Shown piece after piece: positions 8,864-17,817 of a stretch of 64,000 bases of DNA. The notes under the pieces are model-generated. The model made no database searches, was not told the DNA's origin, and saw nothing but the letters and a program-made list of their open reading frames with translations. The translations under genes were made by a program, and so were the position numbers. The DNA is taken from positions 3,028,001-3,092,000 of the forward strand of contig CP073261.1 of NCBI GenBank assembly GCA_019739335.1. Reading direction: 5' to 3'. The DNA comes from Erythrobacter sp. (GTDB lineage Bacteria; Pseudomonadota; Alphaproteobacteria; Sphingomonadales; Sphingomonadaceae). Within the stretch, counting starts at the first letter, position 1; each line of letters begins with the position of its first letter.

Positions 8864-9871
8864 TTACAGGAACTTGGCCATGACACCCGCCGTATCGAGC
8901 ATGCGGTTGGAGAAGCCCCATTCGTTATCGTACCAGCTGACCACGCGCGCCAGCTTTCCTTCCAGAACCGCCGTTTCCAGCGAGTCCACGGTGGAGCTAG
9001 CCGGATAGTGGTTGAAATCGCTGCTCACCAGCGGCTGGTCGGTATAGTCGAGGACGCCCTTCATCGCGCCTTCCGAAGCCGCCTTCAGCGCCGCGTTCAG
9101 CTCTTCCTTGGTGGTGTCGCGCGAAGGCGTGAAAACCAGGTCGATCAGTGAGACGTTGGGGGTCGGCACCCGCACCGAGGAGCCGTCCAGCTTGCCCGCC
9201 AGTTCAGGCAGCACCAGCCCCACAGCGCGCGCCGCACCGGTGGTAGTGGGGATCATGTTCTGCGCCCCGCCGCGCGCACGGCGAAGGTCCGAATGCATCT
9301 GGTCGAGCATCCGCTGGTCGTTGGTGTAGGAGTGAATCGTGGTCATGAACCCACGCTCGATACCGACGGTCTCGTGCAGGACCTTGGCCACCGGCGAGAG
9401 GCAATTGGTGGTGCAGGAGGCGTTGGAAACAATCACGTCCTCCGCCGTCAGCACGTCATGGTTCACGCCGTAGACGATCGTCGCCGAAACGCCGCTTGCG
9501 GGGGCGGAGATCAGCACGCGCTTGGCACCTGCATCGAGGTGCGGCTTGGCGGCGTCATGGCTCTGGAAGAAGCCCGTGCATTCGAGCACGATGTCCACAC
9601 CCATGTCGCCGTGCGGCAGCTTGCCAGGCTCACGCTCGCTGGTGACGGCGATGGTCTTGCCGTTGACCACCAGGTTGCTGCCGTCGACTTCCACCGTGCC
9701 GGGGAATCGGCCATGCGTGCTGTCGAAACCGAATAGCAAGGCATTGGACTTGGTATCGGCGAGATCGTTGATCGCGACGAGTTCGAAATCATGGTCCTGC
9801 CGCTCCAGCAGGGCGCGCGCCACGAGCCGTCCGATGCGCCCGAAGCCGTTGATCGATACCTTGGTCGTCAT
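8864..9871 (-). CDS. gap: Glyceraldehyde-3-phosphate dehydrogenase, type I
   Basis: A 335-residue NAD(P)-dependent dehydrogenase. The Rossmann motif INGFGRIGR is at residues 7-15 and the active-site motif SNASCTTNC places the catalytic cysteine at 153. The next conserved stretch, [10 protein letters not shown] with the partner histidine, follows normally. Length is standard. Cofactor choice cannot be decided safely from sequence here. It is the middle gene of tkt-gap-pgk, 15 nt after the tkt stop. Confidence 0.96.
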   Translation of the reverse strand: MTTKVSINGFGRIGRLVARALLERQDHDFELVAINDLADTKSNALLFGFDSTHGRFPGTVEVDGSNLVVNGKTIAVTSEREPGKLPHGDMGVDIVLECTGFFQSHDAAKPHLDAGAKRVLISAPASGVSATIVYGVNHDVLTAEDVIVSNASCTTNCLSPVAKVLHETVGIERGFMTTIHSYTNDQRMLDQMHSDLRRARGGAQNMIPTTTGAARAVGLVLPELAGKLDGSSVRVPTPNVSLIDLVFTPSRDTTKEELNAALKAASEGAMKGVLDYTDQPLVSSDFNHYPASSTVDSLETAVLEGKLARVVSWYDNEWGFSNRMLDTAGVMAKFL

Positions 9872-9886
9872 GGCAATAACTCCTGC

Positions 9887-11884
9887 TTAGCCGTTCAATT
9901 TGTTGATGATCTGCGGAACGATGGCGTCCGCAGTAAAGCCGAAATGCTTGAATAGAACTCCCGCGGGGGCGGATGCGCCAAAGCGGTCGAGCCCGATATT
10001 CAGTCCGTTCAATCCGGTGTATTTCTGCCAGCCGAGCGTAACACCGGCTTCAATGGAGACCACCAAAGCATCGGCGGGAAACACTTCCGCGCGGTAGGCA
10101 GCGCTTTGCGCGTCGAACAGTTCCATGCACGGCATCGAGACGACATCGGCCCCGATTCCCTGCGCTTCCAAGGCATCGGCGGTGGCGAGTGCCACGGAGA
10201 CTTCCGACCCAGTCGCCACCAGCACCACCTTGCGCGCGGCGGCGGCGGGGCGGAGCAGATAGGCACCTTTCGCGCTGCGATTGCCCGCCGCGCTCCAGTT
10301 CTCGTCCCCCTCGCCGCGCACCGCAGGCAGGTTCTGGCGCGAGAGTGCCAGCACCGAGGGCGTTTTGGGCGTTTGCAAAGCCAGCGCCCAGCATTCTGCG
10401 GTTTCGATCGCGTCAGCCGGGCGGAACACGTTGAGATTGGGAATTAGCCGCAGGCTCATCACCTGTTCGATGGGCTGGTGGGTCGGCCCGTCTTCGCCAA
10501 GGCCGATCGAGTCGTGCGTGAACACGTAGACTACGCCGACCTGCTGCAAGGCCGACAAGCGCACCGCGTTGCGGGCATAGTCGCTGAAAATCAGGAATGT
10601 GCCGCCATAAGGAACCACCCCGCCGTGCAGCGCCATGCCGTTCATCGCGGCGGCCATGCCGAATTCGCGGATGCCGTAATAGATGTAGCGGCCGCTGTAA
10701 TCCTCCGCCGTGAACGGCAGGGTGCTGGGCGTGTCGGTGTTATTCGATCCGGTAAGGTCGGCCGAACCGCCGATCATCTGCGGGATTGCGGCGGTGAGTG
10801 CGACAAGCGCCCTCTGCGATGCGACCCGGCTGGCGATGGCAGGCTTCTCGGCGGCGAGCGCGGCCACATGCGCTTCGAGCGCCGGAGCCGCGAGGTCGGC
10901 AACCGGCATCATCCGGCTTTCAAAGTCGCCGCGCTGCCCGCTTGCCATCAGTCGATCGTGCCATGCCGCGTGAGCGGCAGCACCCTTGGCGCCTAACGCG
11001 CGCCAGTCAGCCAGCACTTCAGCAGGCAGCTCAAACGGCGCGTGCGGCCAGTTCAGGTACTCACGCGCTGCGGCCACTTCGTCGGCGCCCAGAGGCGAGC
11101 CGTGGACCTTGTGGGTGCCCTGCTTGTTGGGTGCGCCCTTGCCGATGATGGTCTTGCACGCGACCAGCGAGGGGCGCGGATCGGCCAGCGCTTCGTCCAG
11201 CGCGCGGCGGATGTCGGCGGGATCGTGCCCGTCGCACTCCACTGTGTGCCAGCCCGTGGCGCGGTAGCGGGCGGGAATGTCTTCCGAGGAGGACAGCGAG
11301 ACTGCCCCGTCGATGGTGATCTGGTTGTCGTCCCACAGCACGATCAGGCGACCCAGCTTCAGGTGGCCTGCCAGGCCGATGGCCTCATGGTTGACGCCTT
11401 CCATCAGGCAGCCGTCACCGGCGATCACCCAGGTGCGGTGATCGACCAGATCGTCACCGAAGCCGGCATTCAGGTGCCGCTCGGCAATCGCCATGCCCAC
11501 CGCCATTGCCAGCCCCTGCCCCAGCGGCCCGGTAGTCGCCTCGACCCCGTCGATCAGGAAATTTTCCGGATGCCCGGCGCAGGGGCTGCCGAGCTGGCGG
11601 AAATTGCGGATGTCATCCATCGTCGGGATGGCAAAGCCCGTCAGGTGGAGCAGCGCGTAGATCAGCATCGAGCCGTGCCCGGCGGAAAGCACAAACCGGT
11701 CCCGATCCGGCCAGTTCGGCGCGGCGGGATCGAACTTGAGATAATCCGACCACAGCACCGCGGCCACATCGGCCATGCCCATCGGCATTCCGGGATGGCC
11801 GATATTGGCCGCCTGCACCGCGTCCATCGACAGCGCACGGATGGCATTGGCCATCTGGGTGAAACGGGGGTCGGCTTCGCTCAT
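9887..11884 (-). CDS. tkt: Transketolase
   Basis: A 665-residue thiamine diphosphate enzyme that moves two-carbon units between sugar phosphates. The N terminus has ANIGHPGMPMG, the cofactor-binding segment is GDGCLMEGVNHEA near residue 155 (GDG...N motif), and the pyrimidine domain starts near residue 350 with GGSADLTGSNNT; EFGMAAAMNG and THDSIGLGEDGPTHQPIE are also present. The ATG at 11884 is preceded by CTGGAG at ideal spacing; the frame extends 33 codons upstream without family similarity. It heads the operon with gap and pgk. Confidence 0.95.
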   Translation of the reverse strand: MSEADPRFTQMANAIRALSMDAVQAANIGHPGMPMGMADVAAVLWSDYLKFDPAAPNWPDRDRFVLSAGHGSMLIYALLHLTGFAIPTMDDIRNFRQLGSPCAGHPENFLIDGVEATTGPLGQGLAMAVGMAIAERHLNAGFGDDLVDHRTWVIAGDGCLMEGVNHEAIGLAGHLKLGRLIVLWDDNQITIDGAVSLSSSEDIPARYRATGWHTVECDGHDPADIRRALDEALADPRPSLVACKTIIGKGAPNKQGTHKVHGSPLGADEVAAAREYLNWPHAPFELPAEVLADWRALGAKGAAAHAAWHDRLMASGQRGDFESRMMPVADLAAPALEAHVAALAAEKPAIASRVASQRALVALTAAIPQMIGGSADLTGSNNTDTPSTLPFTAEDYSGRYIYYGIREFGMAAAMNGMALHGGVVPYGGTFLIFSDYARNAVRLSALQQVGVVYVFTHDSIGLGEDGPTHQPIEQVMSLRLIPNLNVFRPADAIETAECWALALQTPKTPSVLALSRQNLPAVRGEGDENWSAAGNRSAKGAYLLRPAAAARKVVLVATGSEVSVALATADALEAQGIGADVVSMPCMELFDAQSAAYRAEVFPADALVVSIEAGVTLGWQKYTGLNGLNIGLDRFGASAPAGVLFKHFGFTADAIVPQIINKLNG

Positions 11885-11900
11885 CAATTGCTCCAGGCGG

Positions 11901-11920
11901 TCGCCGCTTTCCGGCGGCGA
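11901..11920 (-). promoter_or_regulatory. Hairpin in the tkt leader
   Basis: TCGCCGC and GCGGCGA form a perfect 7-bp GC-only-plus-A/T inverted repeat with a 6-nt loop, ending 17 nt before the tkt start codon and just upstream of its ribosome site. In the mRNA it would make a stable stem beside the ribosome site. Whether it regulates is unknown. Confidence 0.35.
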
Positions 11921-12072
11921 TTCGGTTGGGGGCTGTGTGGTGATGGCCGCCCGCAAGGTCAAGCGACACGCCCGCCCGCGCACGACGCACAGGAACCCCG
12001 CAGCCGAGGATTATTCACAACTTTCGGCGACAACGCTTTGCGAAAGCGCGAAAGCTGGCTAATTCACCGCTC

Positions 12073-12306
12073 ATGGAGGGTAACCCTATCGCCAACCGGG
12101 TCGCGCAGGCACTGGCCCGGATCGACGCGGCGGCTGGCCGGATCGAGGCCGCTGCGGCCTCTCCGCGCGCGGCTGCCTTAAGTTCATTGGCGGCCGGCGG
12201 CCCCGGCAGCGATCCCGAGCTCGAAGCCCGTTATGCGGCGCTCCAGCGCGAGGCGGGCGAAGCGCTACAACAGCTCGACCTGTTGCTGGGGACGCTCGAA
12301 CGATGA
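12073..12306 (+). CDS. Small coiled-coil protein upstream of zapA (ZauP-like)
   Basis: A 77-residue alanine- and glutamate-rich protein. Residues about 45-77 (ELEARYAALQREAGEALQQL onward) show the heptad pattern of a coiled coil. Its stop overlaps the zapA start (ATGA), so they are translationally coupled. In Caulobacter the gene in this position, zauP, encodes a coiled-coil partner of ZapA that helps focus the Z-ring; by position and coiled coil this is a candidate counterpart, but it is short and no sequence family was recognised. It diverges from tkt. Confidence 0.65.
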   Translation: MEGNPIANRVAQALARIDAAAGRIEAAAASPRAAALSSLAAGGPGSDPELEARYAALQREAGEALQQLDLLLGTLER

Positions 12307-12608
12307 GCAACGTCACGCTGGAAATCGCCGCACGCAAATATACCATCGCCTGTGCCGAGGGCGAGGAAGCGCATATCGAGATGCTGGGCGCATCGATCGA
12401 TACGAAGCTGGCGCAGCTCGACAATCTGACGGGCCAGTCGCCCGAACGCATCCTGCTCTACGCCGCGCTGCTGCTGGCGGACGAATTGCATGAAGCGAAG
12501 GGCAAGGCCGCTCCCGCACCGTCGGGACCGGACGAAAAGGTCGCAGTTCGGCTTGAATCGCTGGCGGACCGTCTGGAAGGTCTCGCAATGCAGCTTGAGA
12601 ACGCCTAG
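12303..12608 (+). CDS. zapA: Cell division protein ZapA
   Basis: A 101-residue protein that binds FtsZ and bundles its filaments at the division site. The N-terminal globular domain begins VTLEIAARKYTIACAEGEE, matching the ZapA pattern of a short beta-sheet region followed by a helix (HIEMLGASIDTKLAQL). The C-terminal third (about residues 75-101) is a predicted coiled coil that forms the tetramer. Position before 6S RNA and fau is the conserved arrangement in many proteobacteria and supports the call. Confidence 0.9.
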   Translation: MSNVTLEIAARKYTIACAEGEEAHIEMLGASIDTKLAQLDNLTGQSPERILLYAALLLADELHEAKGKAAPAPSGPDEKVAVRLESLADRLEGLAMQLENA

Positions 12609-12613
12609 ATAGA

Positions 12614-12790
12614 AATTGGCGGGGCTGCCCGGCACGAGCTGCACGAAAATCCCTGAGGCTATAAGCAATCCTAGGGAGCTGTCCCTACCGGGGCCACGGG
12701 TTCGTCCTGGCGGTTCTGGATATACGGCGCCCACCTGACGTTAGGCGTCAGAGGATTTCCCGGAAAACGACCCATGGTGGTTCCGCCACT
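12614..12790 (+). ncRNA. ssrS: 6S RNA
   Basis: The 207-bp gap between zapA and fau, read on the plus strand, holds a candidate 6S RNA, the inhibitor of housekeeping RNA polymerase. Its ends pair: TGGCGG near 12617 with CCGCCA near 12783-12788, continued by GGCTGCC against GGTGGTT through GC and GU pairs. An internal hairpin CTGACG/CGTCAG lies at 12735-12751. The zapA-6S-fau order is the usual location. Exact ends are estimates; the call rests on location and folding rather than a profile match. Confidence 0.75.
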
Positions 12791-12815
12791 CACCATATCC
12801 GGCTAGAGCGCCAGC

Positions 12816-13403
12816 GTGACCGATATTTCCGAACAGAAAGCCGCGATCCGCAACGCCCTGCGCAAGGCGCGGCGCGAATATGCCGCAGCTCTGCCTCCCG
12901 AAGTGAGCGCGCTGGTGTTCCGCCGCCCACCCGCGCCGGTGCTGGAACTGGTGCCGGAGGGAGCGACCATCGGCTTCTACCGCGCCGATCCGGGCGAGGC
13001 TCCTGCCAGCAGCTATGCGCGGTTCTTTATGGAAGCCGGGCACCGCATCGCCCTGCCCCGCGTCACTACCCTCGATCAGCCGATGGCGTTTCACCTGCAC
13101 ACGGATCCCTATGGCGAAGGTGATCTGATCCCCGGCGTAATGGGGCTGATGCAGCCTGCCGCCGATGCCCCGCTTGTGGTCCCCGAAGTGCTGTTCATGC
13201 CGCTGGTCGGCTTTACCGAGCGCGGCGAGCGGATCGGCCAAGGCGGCGGCTATTACGACCGCTGGCTGGCGGCGCATCCCTCGACCATCGCTATCGGCCT
13301 TGCGTGGGATATGCAGATGGTCGACGACTTGCCGGTCGAAGCGCACGATATGCCCCTGACAGCAGTCATCACTCCCACCCGCATTTACGGACCTTTCGCA
13401 TGA
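12816..13403 (+). CDS. fau: 5-formyltetrahydrofolate cyclo-ligase
   Basis: A 195-residue enzyme that converts 5-formyltetrahydrofolate to 5,10-methenyltetrahydrofolate with ATP. The N-terminal basic helix (KAAIRNALRKARREYAA) and the C-terminal signature GQGGGYYDRWL near residue 142 are diagnostic. The start is GTG at 12816, just after the 6S RNA region. The stop overlaps the ATG of the next gene (ATGA), giving a coupled pair. Confidence 0.93.
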   Translation: MTDISEQKAAIRNALRKARREYAAALPPEVSALVFRRPPAPVLELVPEGATIGFYRADPGEAPASSYARFFMEAGHRIALPRVTTLDQPMAFHLHTDPYGEGDLIPGVMGLMQPAADAPLVVPEVLFMPLVGFTERGERIGQGGGYYDRWLAAHPSTIAIGLAWDMQMVDDLPVEAHDMPLTAVITPTRIYGPFA

Positions 13404-13615
13404 GAACCGAACCCACCTGGCGCATTCCGGTCGGCGTGCTTGGGCTGCTAGCTGGGCTGATCATCTATGCGGTGGTGATCGCGCGCTACGCCCCCGATGT
13501 GATCGGAGGCTGGCCGGGCTTGGTGCAGGCGCTGGTCTATATCACGCTGGGACTGGTGTGGCTGCTGCCGCTTCGGCGGTTCCTGATCTGGATGGAAACC
13601 GGGCGCTGGGGCTAG
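13400..13615 (+). CDS. DUF2842 family small membrane protein
   Basis: A 71-residue protein with two transmembrane helices (about residues 10-30 and 37-57) joined by a short loop. The pattern of a WRIP-type N terminus, a helix ending in [12 protein letters not shown], and a C-terminal WMETGRWG matches DUF2842, found in alphaproteobacteria and often next to fau. The function is not known. Start at 13400 is inside the fau stop. Its TAG overlaps by three bases the stop of the convergent thioesterase gene. Confidence 0.8.
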   Translation: MRTEPTWRIPVGVLGLLAGLIIYAVVIARYAPDVIGGWPGLVQALVYITLGLVWLLPLRRFLIWMETGRWG

Positions 13616-14013
13616 CCGAGGTCGCCCAGCACCTTGCGCCAATCCTCCGGCAGGGCCACGGGGCGGCGGGTCGTGCGATCGACATAGACGTGGACGAAAT
13701 ACCCCTCGGCGGCTGGTTCTTCGCAGCCTTGCGCGAAAATCCCGACTTCGTAGCGCACGCTTGAAGTGCCAAGCCTCACCACTCTCACCCCCGCTTCCAC
13801 CACCTGCGGAAAGGCCAGTGGAGCATAATAGCGGCACTGTGTTTCCACCACGAGACCGATCATCGCTCCATGCTCGATATCGAGCAGCCCGCGCGAAACC
13901 AGTTCGCCGTTCACTGCCGTATCGAACCACGAATAATAGACCACGTTGTTGACGTGACCGTAGACATCGTTGTCCGCCCAGCGGGTGGGGATCGTGTGCC
14001 AGGCGCGGTACAT
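13612..14013 (-). CDS. Acyl-CoA thioesterase, 4-hydroxybenzoyl-CoA thioesterase fold
   Basis: A 133-residue hotdog-fold protein. The segment [18 protein letters not shown] near residues 10-27 is the active-site signature of this family, with the Asp and the HVNN turn. Such enzymes hydrolyse acyl-CoA thioesters; the acyl chain is not predictable. The ATG at 14013 gives the family N terminus; an upstream extension would overlap the next gene and has no similarity. It follows the iron alcohol dehydrogenase gene by 26 nt on the same strand. Confidence 0.85.
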   Translation of the reverse strand: MYRAWHTIPTRWADNDVYGHVNNVVYYSWFDTAVNGELVSRGLLDIEHGAMIGLVVETQCRYYAPLAFPQVVEAGVRVVRLGTSSVRYEVGIFAQGCEEPAAEGYFVHVYVDRTTRRPVALPEDWRKVLGDLG

Positions 14014-14039
14014 GCTGCGGGGGCGTGGAGGCTCGCGGG

Positions 14040-15149
14040 TCAAAGCGCGGCCTCGTACATCCGGCGGGCATCGGCACGGGTGATCGGCAGCGGGTTGTTC
14101 ACCAGCAGTCGTTCCTGCAGCATCGCCTCGTCCGCCAGCAGATCGAGATGTTCGTGCGCGATGCCGACATCGGAGAGGCGCGGGGAGAGGCCGGTGCGGG
14201 CGATGATCGCTTGCATTGCATCTATCAGGTCCAGCCCCGGCGCGATTTCGGCGGCCAGTTCGACATACATTTCCTGCGCGACTGGCATGTTGTGCGCCAA
14301 CACATGCGGCAGCATCAGCGCGTTGGAAAGCCCGTGCGGCACGTGGAAATGCCCGCCCAGCGGATAGGCCAGCGCATGCACGCCGGCACACGGCGCGTTG
14401 GCGAAGGCGACTCCGGCGAGATAGGACCCGCGCAGCATCGCCTCGCGCGCCGCCAGATTGCCCGGCTCGTCACAGGCGGCGGCCACATTGGCGGCGAGCA
14501 GGCGCAGCGCCTCCTTGGCCAGCGCGTCCGAAATCGGGTTCTTGAGCCGCCTGGTCGTAAAGGCCTCGATCGCGTGGACCATCGCGTCGATCCCGGTGGC
14601 GGCGGTGACATGGCGCGGCAGGCCGGTGGTGAGCGCGGCGTCGAGCACCGCCCAGTCGGCGTAGAGCGCTGGCGCGACAATGCCCTTCTTGCTCGTCTCG
14701 CCCACGGTGAGGATCGAAATCGGTGTGGCTTCAGAACCGGTCCCGGCGGTGGTGGGGACCAGCACCAGCGGCAGCCCCTGCCCCAGCGCCTTGTCCACGC
14801 CGTAGATGGCATCGATCTCTTCGCCGGAGCCGAGCAGGTAGGCCGCCGCCTTGGCAACATCCATCGGACTGCCGCCGCCAAAGCCGACCACACAGGTCGC
14901 GCCGATTTTCTGGCCGAGCGCCACTGCCGCCAGCGCGGAGGCTTCGGAGGGGTCCTCCTGCACATCGTCAAAGAGGGCCACGTCGCGCGCCGCCAGCCCT
15001 GCAAGCGCTGCATCGCACAGCCCCAGCCTGCGCAGATTCGCATCAGTGACGAACAGCACGGACCCGGCGGGCAACAGCCGCTGCAGGTCGCCGCTGCTAC
15101 CCACGCCGCAAACGACGCGCGGGCCGTAATGGAAGGTGAAAGCATCACT
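14040..15149 (-). CDS. Iron-containing alcohol dehydrogenase family protein
   Basis: A 369-residue group III alcohol dehydrogenase. The dinucleotide-binding region has [17 protein letters not shown] near residue 95, and [15 protein letters not shown] near residue 135 is the family TTAGTGSE motif. Metal ligands fall in [12 protein letters not shown] (near 190), [14 protein letters not shown] (near 260) and HALAYP. The GTG at 15149 is chosen as start because similarity begins there ([12 protein letters not shown]); the frame continues 18 codons upstream. The substrate is unknown. Confidence 0.85.
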   Translation of the reverse strand, partial: SDAFTFHYGPRVVCGVGSSGDLQRLLPAGSVLFVTDANLRRLGLCDAALAGLAARDVALFDDVQEDPSEASALAAVALGQKIGATCVVGFGGGSPMDVAKAAAYLLGSGEEIDAIYGVDKALGQGLPLVLVPTTAGTGSEATPISILTVGETSKKGIVAPALYADWAVLDAALTTGLPRHVTAATGIDAMVHAIEAFTTRRLKNPISDALAKEALRLLAANVAAACDEPGNLAAREAMLRGSYLAGVAFANAPCAGVHALAYPLGGHFHVPHGLSNALMLPHVLAHNMPVAQEMYVELAAEIAPGLDLIDAMQAIIARTGLSPRLSDVGIAHEHLDLLADEAMLQERLLVNNPLPITRADARRMYEAAL

Positions 15150-15217
15150 CACGCGCGAGGCTGTGCGCAATCGAACGGGGCATGGCAAGCCCGGAGCAAA
15201 CAAGAAAAATTCCCAAG

Positions 15218-15294
15218 TGGCGCGAGTGACGGGACTTGAACCCGCGACCCTCGGCGTGACAGGCCGATACTCTAACCAACTGAGCTACACCCGC
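15218..15294 (-). tRNA. tRNA-Asp(GTC), CCA end encoded
   Basis: The complement starts GCGGGTG and ends CACTCGC-G-CCA, a 7-bp acceptor stem with one G-U pair. The D-arm is TAGCTCAGTTGGTTAGAG, the anticodon arm CGGCC-TGTCACG-CCG region gives loop CTGTCAC and anticodon GTC, and the T-arm is GCGGGTTCAAGTCCCGT. Length 77 nt. It has its own upstream promoter-like sequence. Confidence 0.96.
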
Positions 15295-15328
15295 GCATTT
15301 GAGCGGCTAGCGCCTCTTGGGAGCCGCG

Positions 15329-15357
15329 CATCTAGTGGAGGGCCGGAAGGCTGTCAA
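15329..15357 (-). promoter_or_regulatory. Promoter of tRNA-Asp
   Basis: On the minus strand TTGACA (15352-15357) is followed after exactly 17 bp by TAGATG (15329-15334). The -35 box is perfect, the -10 box partial. Transcription would start about 28 nt before the mature tRNA end, a normal leader length. Confidence 0.65.
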
Positions 15358-15400
15358 CACACTGCACGCGGCTTTTTGAACCTTGTTTTTCTTGTCCCGA

Positions 15401-16753
15401 TCAGCCCGCCAGAATCCGCGCCGGAGCTTCCAGCAACTTCTTCACTTCCTGCACGAAAGCCGCCGCGTCATAGCCGTCCACAACCCGGTGATCGCAGCTG
15501 ATCGAAATGTTCATCAACTTGCGCTTTTCGATCCGCTCGACCCCGCCCGCCCCGCGCACGAACATCGGCCGCTCGACAATCCGGTTGGGGCCAATGATGG
15601 CGACTTCGGGGCGGTTGATCACAGGCGTGGTGGCAATCCCGCCCAGCGGCCCGAGCGAGGTGATGGTGAGCGTGGAGCCGGAAAGCTCGTCCGACCTGGC
15701 ACTGCCGTCGCGCGCCGCCTGCGCCAGTCGCCCGATCTCGCTGGCGAGTTGCCACAGGTTGCGGCTCTGCGCCTCGCGGATCACCGGCACCATCAGGCCG
15801 CCATCGGTCATCGTCGCCATGCCCAGATGTACTGCGCCGTGGCGGGTTACGACGCGCGCTTCGTCATCGAAGCGGGCGTTGATCATCGGAAAATCAGGGA
15901 TAGCCTTGCAGATTGCGGCGATCAGCAGCGGCAACATGGTGAGCTTCGGTCGATCACCCCTGCCCTCGTTCAACTGCGCGCGGGTTTCCTCCAGCGCGGT
16001 GACGTCGCATTCCTCGACATAGGTGAAATGCGGGATGTTGCGCTTGGCTGCGGCCATGTTCTCGGCAATGCGCTTGCGCAGGCCGATGACCTTGATCGTC
16101 TCGTCCGCCCGCGCCTTGCCTGCGCCAGCGTAGCCGCCGGAATAGGATATGAAGGCGTCGAGATCGGCATGGCGGAGGCGGCCGTCTTCCTGCGGTTTGA
16201 CCTGCGCGAGGTCGATGCCGAGGTCCTTGGCGCGGGCGCGAACGGCGGGGCTGGCGAGGACTTTGGGCTGGTGTTGTGGCTGGCGTTGGGCCTCCGGCCC
16301 AGCTTCGCTTCCGACAGGCTCAGGCGGAGCGGGGGTTGGTTCCGGCACAGGTTCCGCTCGTGCTGAGCTTGTCGAAGCGCCTTGAGCTTCCCTATCCACC
16401 TGCAAAACCCGGTCAACATCACCCGCATCGGGGTTCTCAGCTTCAATCCGCTCCTCAACCACCGCAGCCGTCGGCGCAGACACTTCCTCCGCCACGTCAT
16501 CGGGCACATCGCCCTCAACTTCGACGACGAACAGCGGGCTGCCGATGGCAACCATATCGCCCGCCTCGCCCGCAATCTCGACGATGATGCCGGTCACCGG
16601 GCTTTCGAGCGGAACGGTGGCCTTGTCAGTGATCATGTCGACGACTTCCTCGTCCTCGTGGACCCGGTCGCCGACCTTCTTGTTCCAGGTCACGATTTCG
16701 GCTTCGGTGATGCCTTCACCGATGTCGGGCATGGGGTGGGTGTATCGCGCCAT
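15401..16753 (-). CDS. bkdB: Branched-chain 2-oxoacid dehydrogenase E2 (dihydrolipoamide acyltransferase)
   Basis: A 450-residue acyltransferase core of the branched-chain 2-oxoacid dehydrogenase complex. Order of domains: lipoyl domain (residues 1-80, lipoylated Lys44 in TDKAT), a long Pro/Ala/Glu linker (about 115-165), an E1/E3-binding domain near 170-205 (ASPAVRARAKDLGID), and the catalytic domain from about 215 to the end with SCDHRVVDG near residue 425. The ATG at 16753 fits the family. It follows E1beta by 5 nt. An inverted pair of repeat-like sequences sits in frame in the linker. No E3 gene is present in the window. Confidence 0.93.
   Translation of the reverse strand: MARYTHPMPDIGEGITEAEIVTWNKKVGDRVHEDEEVVDMITDKATVPLESPVTGIIVEIAGEAGDMVAIGSPLFVVEVEGDVPDDVAEEVSAPTAAVVEERIEAENPDAGDVDRVLQVDREAQGASTSSARAEPVPEPTPAPPEPVGSEAGPEAQRQPQHQPKVLASPAVRARAKDLGIDLAQVKPQEDGRLRHADLDAFISYSGGYAGAGKARADETIKVIGLRKRIAENMAAAKRNIPHFTYVEECDVTALEETRAQLNEGRGDRPKLTMLPLLIAAICKAIPDFPMINARFDDEARVVTRHGAVHLGMATMTDGGLMVPVIREAQSRNLWQLASEIGRLAQAARDGSARSDELSGSTLTITSLGPLGGIATTPVINRPEVAIIGPNRIVERPMFVRGAGGVERIEKRKLMNISISCDHRVVDGYDAAAFVQEVKKLLEAPARILAG
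16301..16380. repeat. Inverted pair of palindromic-repeat units inside the E2 linker
   Basis: A copy reading CTTCGCTTCCGACAGGCTCA onward (16301-16333) faces a second copy reading as the complement of CGCTTCGACAAGCTCAGCAC onward (16353-16380), about 20 bp apart. The CTTCGACA-GCTCAG core is a repeat commonly seen between genes in sphingomonads (from memory). Here both arms are translated as part of the flexible linker without breaking the frame. The arms match imperfectly. Confidence 0.6.
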
Positions 16754-16758
16754 GGTCG

Positions 16759-17817
16759 TCAGTCCTGCAAAATCTTGTCGATAGCCTCGCCGATGCGGAC
16801 GGGGCCGGGGAAATAGGCCCATTCGAGGCTGTGCGGATAGGGAGTGTCGAAGCCGGTCACCCGTTCGACCGGAGCTTCGAGGTGGTAGAAGCAGCGTTCG
16901 GTCACCAGCGCGGAGAGTTCCGCGCCGAAGCCCGAAGTGCGGGTCGCCTCGTGCACGATCAGGCAGCGGCCGGTGTGCCTGACCGAGGCTTCGATGGCTT
17001 CGATATCGAGCGGCACCAGCGTGCGCAGGTCGAGGATCTGCGCATCGACGCCCTTCGCCTCGCACACCGCCTGCGCCACGTGCACCATCGTGCCATAAGC
17101 GAGGATCGTCAGCGCATCGCCGTCGGTCACCATCCGCGCCTTGCCCAGCGGGATCTTGTAATAGCCGTCAGGCACCTGCGCATCGTCGCGGCCCTTCCAG
17201 CTCTTGGCGGGCTTGTCGTAATAGCCGTCGAACGGGCCGTTGTAGATGCGCTTGGGCTCGAAGAAGATGACCGGGTCATTGTCCTCGATGCAGGAAATCA
17301 GCAGCCCCTTCGCATCGTAAGGGGTGGCGGGGACCACCGTCTTCAGTCCCGAAACGTGGGTGAAAATCGCTTCCGGGCTTTGCGAATGGGTCTGCCCGCC
17401 GAAAATGCCGCCGCCGAACGGGCTGCGCACTGTCATCGGGGCAATGAATTCCGCCGCCGAGCGATAGCGCAGCCGCGCCGCTTCGCTGATCAACTGGTCC
17501 AGCCCCGGATAGATATAATCGGCGAACTGGATTTCGGGCACCGGGCGCAGGCCATAGGCCCCCATCCCCACCGCCACGCCGATGATGCCGCATTCGGAAA
17601 TCGGCGTATCGAACACGCGGGTCTTGCCGTGCTTTTCCTGAAGGCCCGCCGTGCAGCGGAACACGCCGCCGAAATAGCCGATATCCTCCCCCAGCAGGAT
17701 CACGTCGGGATCGCGCGTGAGCATCACGTCGAGTGCGGAATTGATCGCCTCGATCATGTTCATGTGCCGGGTCTCGCCGGCCGCTTCGGTCTGCGTTTGG
17801 GTGATCACGTCGCTCAT
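16759..17817 (-). CDS. bkdA2: Branched-chain 2-oxoacid dehydrogenase E1 beta subunit
   Basis: A 352-residue subunit that with E1alpha decarboxylates 2-oxoacids from Val, Leu and Ile using thiamine diphosphate. Family segments: MIEAINSALDVMLTRDPDVILLGEDIGYFGG (N-terminal catalytic glutamate region), DTPISECGIIGVAVGMGAYG near 85, EIQFADYIYPGLDQL, and the transketolase C-terminal domain with ILDLRTLVPLD near 240. The ATG overlaps the E1alpha stop (ATGA), so the subunits are translationally coupled. Confidence 0.93.
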   Translation of the reverse strand: MSDVITQTQTEAAGETRHMNMIEAINSALDVMLTRDPDVILLGEDIGYFGGVFRCTAGLQEKHGKTRVFDTPISECGIIGVAVGMGAYGLRPVPEIQFADYIYPGLDQLISEAARLRYRSAAEFIAPMTVRSPFGGGIFGGQTHSQSPEAIFTHVSGLKTVVPATPYDAKGLLISCIEDNDPVIFFEPKRIYNGPFDGYYDKPAKSWKGRDDAQVPDGYYKIPLGKARMVTDGDALTILAYGTMVHVAQAVCEAKGVDAQILDLRTLVPLDIEAIEASVRHTGRCLIVHEATRTSGFGAELSALVTERCFYHLEAPVERVTGFDTPYPHSLEWAYFPGPVRIGEAIDKILQD

